Under the pieces are notes generated by a model that searched no databases, had not been told where the DNA came from, and was given only the letters and a program-made list of their open reading frames with translations. A stretch of DNA of 64,000 nt from Trichomonas tenax (taxonomy: Eukaryota > Parabasalia > Trichomonadida > Trichomonadidae), in contig JALKBU010000062.1 in NCBI GenBank assembly GCA_023091735.1, forward strand, positions 36,059 to 100,058, given 5' to 3'. Shown here in pieces: positions 11,240 through 19,900 of this stretch (the first letter of the stretch is position 1; each line of letters opens with the position of its first letter). A program made the translations under genes and the position numbers.

Positions 11240-11433
11240 ATAAGTTTTTTATATTGTTTATTTTAAAATATGTCTATCTTTTAATATTTTTATATCATTT
11301 CGATTGGTGTGTTAAATATTCATCAACAATGATATACTGTCATTATGAAAATTTAATATTTCGATTTGGAAGAAAGTTTGTTTTGTCCAAACATCGTGAA
11401 ACCTATATAAGTTAAATGTGCCAAATTTCAAAA

Positions 11434-11440
11434 TCATTTT
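11434..11440 (+). promoter_or_regulatory. Initiator element TCATTTT
   Basis: Matches the trichomonad Inr TCA(C/T)(T/A); transcription from its A would give a leader of about six bases before the ATG at 11442, as is usual for these genes. Confidence 0.6.
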
Positions 11441-11441
11441 A

Positions 11442-11840
11442 ATGAAGTGTGCAATTGTTTGTCATGATTATCCAGATTATTGCATAGCGAAAAAGAAAGG
11501 ACCAAAAGGAAATGATATTTTAGTACTCGACTTCTACGCTGGGCTTAAAAATCAGCAATTTTTATTTCAAGATAATAATTTAATTAGCTTAGAAAACGGA
11601 CAACTCGTCACACATGAATCTGATGGCGATGTTGACTTAATATTCAAGCCAAGAGATCTTTCCCCAAATCAAAAATTTTATTTTCAAATAGATGGAACAA
11701 TTTGCATTGAAAAGGATCAAAATCTTGTATTCGATATCCGAAGAGAGCTCATTTGCAGCGATAATGACATCCTTATTTTTAAAAAGCATCGAAGATTTAA
11801 TCAAATATGGAGAATAGTTTCCATTGAAGAAAATTACTGA
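11442..11840 (+). CDS. Small beta-trefoil (ricin B-like) hypothetical protein
   Basis: Protein of 132 residues. Three subdomain-like segments each end with an aromatic motif near a Gln: NQQFLF, NQKFYF and FNQIWRI, the last being close to the QxW signature of ricin-type beta-trefoil domains. This suggests a stand-alone trefoil fold, perhaps carbohydrate-binding, but the match is by eye only. There is no signal peptide, so a cytosolic location is likely. The ATG at 11442 is chosen because a TCATTTT initiator ends one base before it; the longer frame upstream has only a GTG. It lies 200 bp after the Rab gene. Confidence 0.65.
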   Translation: MKCAIVCHDYPDYCIAKKKGPKGNDILVLDFYAGLKNQQFLFQDNNLISLENGQLVTHESDGDVDLIFKPRDLSPNQKFYFQIDGTICIEKDQNLVFDIRRELICSDNDILIFKKHRRFNQIWRIVSIEENY

Positions 11841-12331
11841 GCTCATAATCTATACTATGAAGAATTGCATCTAATATCAAATTGAAATTATGTCAACTTG
11901 GCTCAAATATTATTTTGGTTTTTCTCTATTATGAATTTAGGATTCATTTATTATCTATTAAAGCGATTTTCTGTGTTTTATATTCATGCATTTAGCTCAT
12001 AAACGCTAAGCAAAAAAAAATTTGAACAAAAATCAAAAATTACAGTATTAACTAAAATAACTAATACGTATATCTATATTCGATGATGGATTAATAATGG
12101 CATAACAATAAACTATTTGATCGAAAATAATCAAAAGCAATTAAATAAAAATCCACCATACGATCAATGGTACAGCTCATGGTTAAGCTATCTTTGTGAT
12201 CTCTGAGATTCAAATCCAACAAATTGAATCGTTATAAATTAGATGTCTAAAAAGTTAAAAGCAAATAAGACACAAATATTCAGAGAGTCATGGAATCTGT
12301 TTGTTTTATTCAATCATTCTTTTTAAGACTT
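11841..12331. other. AT-rich intergenic region
   Basis: Nothing coding seen. A stretch around 12165-12230 faintly recalls a tRNA (TTCAAATCC) but its arms do not pair. Confidence 0.5.
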
Positions 12332-12694
12332 TTAATAGTCTGATGGAAGACCAAGCTTTGATGAAAGCTTGACTGGAAGCTTTGTCTTCTGGAACATGCA
12401 TCCTGTTGGGACGACAACGACGTCAAGTCCATCTGTTAACTCAGATAATTCTTTGTACTGTTTTCCTTTTGGAGAATAGAGGGCGCGAACACCATTGCCG
12501 CAGCCATCGCACTGCTTAGCGAGGTGTGTCAAAAGCTGGTCCCATTTTCTGAAGAGGGAGGGCTTGATAAGTACTTTAACTGGATCGCAGTTCTTTTCGC
12601 CGATGTTCCAGAAGAAGCAAGCTGGAGCCTTCTCGGCGCCTGTCTCGAAGATCTTTGGGCCACCTGGGCCGGCTTTCTTTGGTGCGCAAGTCAT
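12332..12694 (-). CDS. Doublecortin-domain (DCX-like) protein
   Basis: Protein of 120 residues. The segment from about residue 38 to 98 (VKVLIKPSLFRKWDQLLTHL then GVRALYSPKGKQYKELSELT then DGLDVVVVPTG) follows the doublecortin pattern: a ubiquitin-like fold with a central R-x-L-Y-x-x-x-G-K motif and a DG...VV(P)(T)G end. DCX domains bind microtubules, so a role at the large trichomonad axostyle-pelta cytoskeleton is plausible; this is inference. The N-terminus is Gly/Pro-rich (KKAGPGGPK). GC content is clearly above the flanks, as in highly expressed genes here. Two overlapping TCACTT initiator-like copies precede the ATG and the stop codon sits in TAAA. Confidence 0.72.
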   Translation of the reverse strand: MTCAPKKAGPGGPKIFETGAEKAPACFFWNIGEKNCDPVKVLIKPSLFRKWDQLLTHLAKQCDGCGNGVRALYSPKGKQYKELSELTDGLDVVVVPTGCMFQKTKLPVKLSSKLGLPSDY

Positions 12695-12696
12695 TT

Positions 12697-12707
12697 AAGT
12701 GAAGTGA
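12697..12707 (-). promoter_or_regulatory. Overlapping initiator-like elements TCACTTCACTT
   Basis: Two copies of TCACTT sharing one base lie immediately upstream of the ATG at 12694 on the minus strand; fits the TCA(C/T)(T/A) initiator. Confidence 0.5.
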
Positions 12708-12710
12708 CTT

Positions 12711-13120
12711 TATTAATGCATTCAAATTTTTTATTGCAAAATTTATATAGTTTTATATGAAAAGTGACATTATAATTATCGTCATTTCAATATTTTGTGA
12801 TATTCTGTTTCTACACATTTAGTCATTTCCAGCAATCCAATAAAAGCGAATTGAGTGCCTATAAAAATTTTACAAGTCAGTCATTTATCTTACATGACAA
12901 TTTTCAAAAACTATATTATTTATGTACACTTTATAGCCGTTTCAGAATTTACTAAAATTAGAAAAATAATGACAGAAATCTTGTCAAAAAATATGATGAA
13001 CTCATTTAAGGTTCCACTTGAAAAATTATTGATTTTTTGATATGTTTACATGTCATATTGTCATAATCATAATTTTTTTAGAGAAAAAATAAAAGAGACA
13101 TTTATAGCCTCATGAGAGCA
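12711..13120. other. Intergenic region with TTTACATGTCA motifs
   Basis: No gene. Holds TTACATGACA at 12890-12899 and TTTACATGTCA at 13045-13055, the recurrent motif also found upstream of other genes in the window. Confidence 0.5.
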
Positions 13121-13520
13121 TTAAACTTTTACATGAAAACTCCCCGCCTTCGTTGTTATGGAGGTATTACTTCGGAGACCCCACTCTTTCACAGAGCTGC
13201 GCATTTGCGATCTCATGTGATTATACTTCATTCGGAAACAATGTTTATATTTATGGATGTATATTTTCGGGCTATAATAATGCTGTTATTAATATAATTG
13301 CATCATATAATCTGTGACACTTGAATCAAGTATTGCACCAGATTTTGGTTATTTATGTCATGAATTTTCAAATAATGATTAATTTTTCTTTCTTATTCTG
13401 CAAAATTTTATTTGATATGGATGCTCTTGCTTCTTTGGATTGAATATACTATAGAGAATCATCTCCCTAACAATTTTTCCTTTTCTCGCACTCAAAATGC
13501 TGATTCAACTAAACTTCCTT
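13110..13520 (+). pseudogene. Decayed Pmp-like beta-helix gene fragment(s)
   Basis: In the + frame starting near 13115 the sequence reads HENSPPSLLWRYYFGDP followed by NNVYIYGCIFSGYNNAVINI, the N-terminal signature shared by the Pmp-like family copies elsewhere in this window (HEDSAPSSLWxEYYGDP then VYxYxCxFxxxxNGVVxI). The frame stops near 13305. A more eroded third copy of the same nucleotide motif seems to lie at about 13420-13470. No intact start codon or continuous frame remains. These appear to be tandem truncated copies of a surface-protein gene. Confidence 0.6.
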
Positions 13521-13649
13521 AGGCGATGATATTCAATGTTGATATGAGGTTGTTGATCTCAGGACTCAAAAGCAATCCCAATATAGAAGGAAAGAATATT
13601 CATAAAGTATGATTTGGGCGCTTGATTTTTGCATGTCATTATGCCAAAA

Positions 13650-14062
13650 ATATTGCCAGAAGATTTTAGTCATTTTTTGATTGTGGAAAAGAGGGATTTT
13701 TCTCTCTGTGATGGGATATTGAAAATTTTCATGAAGACTCTGCACCATCCTCTCTGTGGTCTGAATACTACGGAGAACCTCCTCCATCAAAAGACTGCTC
13801 TTTCTCCAATTTCTGCAACAGCACATTATTAGGTGAGAATGTTTTCATTTACAGCTGCTCTTTCACAGGATGCTACAATGGTGTTGTTGTCATTGAACAA
13901 GGTACTATAAAGTTATTCCATTCTTCTTGTTACTTCGAAAATTGAAGTAGAGGAGGCAATGGAGGTGCAATTTGCTTTTCCTGTGATGGATCTATTGTCC
14001 AACGACGCTTTTGTGCAGTTAATATTTCAGCATCTAGTTTTGGAGCCTTCTCTAATTCTGCC
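13650..14062 (+). pseudogene. Truncated Pmp-like beta-helix pseudogene
   Basis: After a leader at 13657-13735 that is shared with the copies at 45.8 and 50.6 kb, the frame reads HEDSAPSSLWSEYYGEP, then VFIYSCSFTGCYNGVVVI, then GGAICFSCDGSIVQRRF: the conserved core of polymorphic outer membrane-like, right-handed beta-helix surface proteins of trichomonads. An in-frame TGA interrupts the SRGGNGG segment near 13944 and another stop lies in the leader. The homology runs right up to position 14062, exactly where the stop codon of the oppositely oriented MdaB-like gene begins, so the 3' part has been replaced or lost. Confidence 0.75.
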
Positions 14063-14647
14063 TTAGAAGAACTTGTCGAGGTGAGCATGCAAGTCAGCGA
14101 TGTACTTTGGGAAGTCTGGGACCTTAATAACATCGTGGAATGTAACTGGTGGAATTCTTGAGAATCCACAAAATTCGAAGGCTTTGTAAACGTTGAACCA
14201 GACACCTTTGGCGCCTCTACCCTCGAAGAACTGCTTCTCATCAACGAAGGACTCTTCTGGAGCGTTCCATGTTGAAGCGATCATAATGTCCTTGCCATGG
14301 CAAAGACTGCCACTGCCGTACTTCTTGCTGGCATCCTTGCGAGTGCGGCCGTCACTAGCGTACATCTTTCCATGAGCGAAGACTGTATCGATGTATTTCT
14401 TAGCTCCCCATGGAAGACCCATCCACCGTTATGGTGTCTGAAGGATGATGGCGTCAGCTAACATTATCATGTCAACTTCTTCTTCTGTGTTGTAGCCGTC
14501 GTCCATGTGTGTGCTCTTAACTTCGTGGCCCTTTGATTCGAGGTACTTCTTTGCCTCTTCAGCAAGAGATCTGTTGAGCTTACCATCGGAGTGTACGAAG
14601 TTGAAGCCGGCGTTGAGAATGAGAACCTTGGCGTCCTTGAGACTCAT
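14063..14647 (-). pseudogene. MdaB-like NAD(P)H:quinone reductase, interrupted by one stop codon
   Basis: Flavodoxin-fold FAD/NADPH quinone reductase of the bacterial MdaB family (two-electron quinone reduction). The order of conserved blocks matches MdaB: VLILNAGFNFVHSDGKLN, then ADAIILQTP, then RWMGLPWGAKKYID, then YASDGRTRKDASKKYGSGSL, then TWNAPEESF and DVIKVPD. Full length would be about 194 codons, the family's usual size. The only defect is an in-frame TAA at 14429-14431, between ADAIILQTP and RWMG; frames on both sides are identical, so it is a nonsense change or a sequencing error, not an indel. GC content is much higher than the flanks. A TCATTTTT initiator lies upstream. The bacterial-type family suggests lateral transfer. 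Confidence 0.85.
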
Positions 14648-14658
14648 CTTTTTTTATG

Positions 14659-14666
14659 AAAAATGA
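14659..14666 (-). promoter_or_regulatory. Initiator element TCATTTTT
   Basis: Lies about 12 bases upstream of the MdaB-like ATG (14647) and matches the trichomonad Inr consensus. Confidence 0.5.
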
Positions 14667-14691
14667 AGTGATAAAAAAATTTTTATCACTT
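14666..14691. repeat. 26-bp perfect palindrome
   Basis: AAGTGATAAAAA and its exact reverse complement are separated by two A residues. It sits in the upstream region of the MdaB-like gene and carries a TCACTT initiator-like end on both strands, so it could be a bidirectional start region or a regulator site. Confidence 0.7.
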
Positions 14692-14771
14692 TGAAATGTA
14701 ACAAAAAATTGTTGGCCGGATAATCGTCACAATAAAGTATGATTCTACAGTCTCTCTAAAGTCTAAATTTT

Positions 14772-16249
14772 ATGTTTTCTCGAACACCATTGAAAATAAA
14801 ACCCCGTGAAATTGAAGAAAAATGTTCTCCAATAATTTTTGATGAAATAGTTGACGAAAATAGATATATCTCATACAACATTATCTTGTGAACGGAAATG
14901 AGAGCTCAAAAAGTGATATGTTTACATGGCAAATTTGTAATTTTTGACACATATAATTTCGTTCATAAAAAGGAGGCTGCACCTTAAAAAACCAAGAATT
15001 CGCTTAATCTCGATTTGTTGCTACAAGAATGTGAATCTAGAAGAAATTTAAGGTTCAATTGGATTGTTTGGTTTGTAATTACTTATTGAATCTTCAATAA
15101 GGTATGAAAGCTGTCTTTAACTGCTTGCATGCATTGTATTGCACCTTAATAGTTGTGTAGTATCGAAAAATCGGAATGTGTTCTACTTAAAAGTGACAAA
15201 CGATGCGCTCATTAAAGAGGGCGTTTCATCACAATATACTTGTATTCATTGGACAGATATAGGGTATAATACATTCACATGCATATGATGTATCATTACA
15301 TTCAATAGTTAGTCAATAGAGCTGTGCATAGTCCGAGCTAGTATCGCTTATTGTTGACCGATGACCATATGACACAATGAGAGAAACTATTTCGAAATGT
15401 TATCTGCGAAAACTTTTATGGTATCTACACATATATGTGTTACCTTTAGATAAATATTATAATGGTTATTCTGTATTTTTATACGATAGGTGAAATTTGA
15501 TATTAAATTTGTCACTGATTTTGCCAATATGCATATTACGCATTACAACTTATTATAACATAATGCTATGTGTGCGTATTTTTATTATGCACACTTTAGT
15601 TGTGGAGATATTAAAGCTCAAATATCCAAAATTGACAACGTTGATGCGCTCAAAGATGCATGTTTCTAGGATCACCCCTTAATTTATATTTCATCTCTTT
15701 GATATATCATAAATATATATAATTGTGATTTATCTGTGGATTTGCATATTTATCTTTTTTGCATAGCATATAAAAAGTTATCTCGGTCATAGTTTGTCCG
15801 AGCGCAAAATAATTTGATTTAATTGGAAAAAAGCATTTAAGATGAGTTATAACTATGTAATTTTAGCATTATACTGATGAAGATCAATTGAAATCTGTAT
15901 TTAAAGTTTGAATGCAAATATCTTCATAATGAAAATTTGATATTAAAATTTTCTTGAAAATGCAGCTATTTTTGTATTTAGGGGATCATTTCCGTTCACT
16001 GCAGCATAAAATATTTTAATTTTGATATCTGGAAAAAATTGAAATCTCGCCCCTGTTTTTTTGCTATATAATTTACATGTCAATAATGATGAATCTGCCA
16101 TGTAAACATATCACTTGTTGAGCTCTCATTTCCGTTCACTACATATCTCATACAACATTATGCGGGAACTGCAAGCGATAGACGAAATCTTTAGTTTTGG
16201 AATTCCCGGAAAAGTGACATATGATATATTAAATCGAAAATGGATTTGA
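14772..16249 (+). pseudogene. Small reading frame split by a transposable element
   Basis: The sequence 14772-14884 followed directly by 16162-16249 gives 201 bp: an ATG-to-TGA frame of 66 codons that is open throughout, with an upstream in-frame stop supporting the ATG. In the present sequence the frame runs into a TGA three codons into the inserted element (at 14888-14890). The protein is unrecognised; it begins MFSRTPLKIKPREIEEK and ends TYDILNRKWI. It may be a small gene or part of a decayed larger one. Reading-frame restoration on removing the insert and one target copy is the evidence that it was coding. Confidence 0.6.
14885..16142. mobile_element. 1.26-kb terminal-inverted-repeat element, probably non-autonomous
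   Basis: Terminal inverted repeats of 48 bp (14888-14935 and 16092-16139) begin GTGAACGGAAATGAGAGCTC and differ at two positions. Three extra bases lie outside each repeat. The whole is flanked by a perfect 19-bp direct repeat, ATATCTCATACAACATTAT, at 14866-14884 and 16143-16161. The interior has no long reading frame and no recognisable transposase, so it is likely moved in trans. A third copy of the repeat tip (TCATTTCCGTTCAC) lies internally at 15986-15999. The repeats contain the TTTACATGGCA motif also seen upstream of host genes. Superfamily is not assigned; 19 bp is unusually long for DNA transposon target duplications. Confidence 0.85.
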
Positions 16250-16936
16250 TGTTTGGATACTATGCATTGTATAAAAGCGTTTTTTCATGTTCGTTGCAAC
16301 TTTATGGTGTTTTTTTCAAAATCTAATTTAACCTTTGCATCACACAATTTGTCTAATTTTTTTCGTTTTTGGGCCAAAAAAGAATTTTATGAAAATGCAA
16401 ATAAATATTTTAATAGATACATTACATCTCTATATTATTAGCTGATTTAAAATCGAAAATTTCTTATCTAAACACAAAAAAATTAACATTTTTCGTTTTC
16501 AGAGTGAGTTCAAAGGTCGAAAATCAAGGTAGTCTTCGTATACATATAATTCATTACCTCAGTTATATCGATTTCAATATACTAAAGAACTTTATTAAAT
16601 AAATATTTTTTCACTGAATATATTTTATTAAAATTAGACAATACGAGTTTGTTACTATTTATTTTAGCAATTTTTTGACAGTACAGAATGCAATGCGCTT
16701 GATATTTGAACATATTAAAATAAAATTAAATATTATCTTTCAACAACTTTGTTGCAAGAGCCTTTACAATAAGATAACAATTAAATGATCAAATGTTCTT
16801 TAATTGATTTTTCAGTATTGATCAAATATTAAAATTGGAGAAATATAACTGTGTTTTTGGATTTAAATTAGAATTGAGTTTATGCATAAATTTCTGTCTC
16901 ATGAATGATTTGATCAAAAATAATAAAAAATAAATT
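16250..16936. other. AT-rich intergenic region
   Basis: No gene, repeat or RNA recognised; mostly simple A/T-rich sequence 3' of the ankyrin gene. Confidence 0.5.
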
Positions 16937-19900
16937 TTATAAATGTGTATAAATCTCAAGTCTATTATAAAATAGATTATATTCAGTCATGAATTTGGAA
17001 TATTCAGATTCGAACTCATCTCTTTCCTTCTTGAAACACTCAACTCTCTTCAAAAGTTTCTTCTCTTGAGCATCAAGCATTTGCGATCGTGCAGAAATCG
17101 TTGCTCCTCCATATGAATTATGTGCCGTTACGTAATTAGCGTGTCGTTCTTGCATTCCTTCAGTTGCGAAAATATTGAATAATAATGAGTTTGTTTTATT
17201 ATTCAGTCTTTCGCCTTCTGAATTGTATGCGTTAACCATAGCATTATGAATTTGCACCTGACTTTCATGTTCTTGAATGTCTCCCGCAATGATTTCTCGT
17301 GCTGCCTCCAGTTTGGCCTGGTGAATATCAAACTCCCTTTTCCTTTTTTCAAAGTCTCTCATCTTTGATTCAATTGAACCCTCGAATACAATGTCTCTGG
17401 CCTTATTTTGTTTTAAGTACTTTGCAAGCCTTCTGTCCGAATTCGAATACCACTTGGTTAAACTCAATGGCGTTTCTGATTTGTTATCTTGTTGGTTGAT
17501 TAATGATGCATTTACAGCGAGCAATTTCTTTGCAAGAAGAACTGAATTCTCATCATTTGATCTCATTGCGCATGCATGCAGTGGTGTTTGCATATTCTGC
17601 GAAAGAGCTGTGACAATGCAACCTGAGTCAATCATCATAAATGCTGTTTTGTATGACCCATTTCTTATACATGATGTTAAGACTGGATCGCCATTGATCT
17701 TGTCATACTCCGAAAATCCGTTATTCAAAAGGTAGCGCATGGAATCAGGTAAATCGTGAACAACACAATATTCAAGTGGGAACATTCCTTTTGCATCTTT
17801 GACATTGAACTTTGCACCCTTTGCTCTTAATATGTCGCACATTTCGAATCGATTTTTAATTAATGCATAATACAATGCATCAAATCCACTGGAATCTTGT
17901 GGTTTCAAATCTGCGCCATTGTCTAGAAGCAGCTTGAAGTTATCCATCACACCATGAACAATTGATACCATTAATGGAGTCAATCGAGAATTCGTTTTAT
18001 CCATTAAATTTGCTTTCTTTTCGATTAATGTTTTGAGATAATAAATGTTTTTCGCTTGAGCACTTTGGTGAATTGGATAGTAGCCTCCTTTATGCGGTAA
18101 ATCTATCTTTGCTCCATTTTGAATTAAGACGTTGAAGCAATCAAGTTTTTCAAAATTAATTGCACTGATTAAAGGAGTTGTCCATCCGCATCGAATATTG
18201 ATAGCTGCACCTTTATCAATCAATTTTTGCAATGTTACCGAATCTCCTTTGGATATTGCATACATTATAGGAGGGAATCCAGCATCATCTGTGTAATTAA
18301 TGTCGACATTTATTTCGAGCAAGTGAGATATGAAATTAGTATTTCTGAGTTCAATTGCGGTCATGAGTGGAACTTTCCCTTTTAGTCCTTTCTCGTTAGG
18401 ACTGAAGCCAAGTTGTCTGAGAATTTCAAATTTCTCAATGTTGTTCTCTTGAACTGAAACATGGATTCCAGATATAATTTTATTGCTAGATATGTTAGCT
18501 TTCATACTCTTCAATAACTTGACAACTTCCCACTGCTCGTTCTTAATTGCTGCAACAATTGGTGTCTGTCCATTTTCTTCTTTATTCATTTCAGATGATG
18601 CGCAAATACTGAGTAATATTCTGAGAGATCTCAAATCTCCATCTCTGGATGCTCTGAAGATATGCGATAGCCCAGATTTGTCATTTGTGTTCACTGGGCT
18701 ATTTTGAGAAATGCAAAAATTGGCGGCTTGGATTGCATTATTTTTAATTGCGAGTTCAATCGGATAAACTTTATCTTGTGTCTGAATGAATACTGGATAA
18801 CTTTTCTTGTGTGTTTCTTTACAAATGAACTTCATTACATCAACACGATTGTTTATTGTTGCATAATGGAAAGGAATCAGTCCACTCTTGGATATCGCAT
18901 TTAAGTCTGCTTTTTTATCTACGAGGAACTTAACAATCTTCAAATGGCCGTTCATTGATGAAATATGAAGCAATGTCATACCATCTTCAAATTTCTGATT
19001 GAGATCATATAGTTTCTTCTTGAAAACATACTTTGCTATATCAACATTGCCACTTTGACAAGCAAAATACAGTGCATTGTGAGACTGATTATCTGTATTC
19101 TTGAAGTTGACTCCTTTTGATTCAAGCAATTTTACAATCTTTAAATGGCCAAATTTGCAAGCAACTAAAAGCAGTGTCATTCCATTGGAATCTTTAATTT
19201 CCCAATTGAATCCCTGATTGATGAGATTATTGATAATATTGATATTTCTGCTCTCAGTAGCGGCAAGAAATGCATCAACATTGTTCATAGTCCTGTAATT
19301 GGTATCCGCTCCTTTGCTCTCCAAGAATTGCATGATTTGCTCATTGCCTTTGCTGCATGCTATCAAATATGGGGTAATTTGATCGCTTGGACGAGCGTCA
19401 TTGACATTAGCATGCTTTTCAATACAATTCATGGCAATATCCAAATTATTCGCGACAACCGCAGAATGCAAAGCCGTATTTCCAATCGAATCTCTGATAA
19501 AAATATCGGCATTCTTATTTAGCAAAAACAAAAATATATCTGGCTGATTGTTTTCGATCGCAAGAATCAATAATGGTGTCTTGTTTCTGCTCAGTGAGTT
19601 TACATTGACATTCAGATCATTGACTAAATATCTGACAGTATCAATTTTTCCGTTAATGACTGCAAGAGCAATGGGAATTTCTGATGAATTCGGGACTTTT
19701 GAGAAATCAATTTCTTGCTTTTTGAAAAACTTGAGCGTATCAATTGAGCCATATTTGCAAGCAATTGATACAGGAACGTCTCCATTTGTTCTTGGATTTT
19801 TGATATCTACTCCGCTGTTAAACAACGATTTGACAACCTCGACGCTATTCATTTGGATAGCGACGGCAAGAGCATCAGTTCCATCTGGTGTCACGGCGAA

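Noticed and set aside
12165..12235. tRNA-like stretch with TTCAAATCC
   Set aside because: Neither acceptor nor T stem pairs, so no cloverleaf can be formed.
14429..14431. Stop codon reassignment to explain TAA in the MdaB-like gene
   Set aside because: TAA ends many intact genes in the window, so it is a true stop here.
16253..16441. 62-codon + frame 3' of the split gene
   Set aside because: Short, A/T-driven composition, no recognisable domain.
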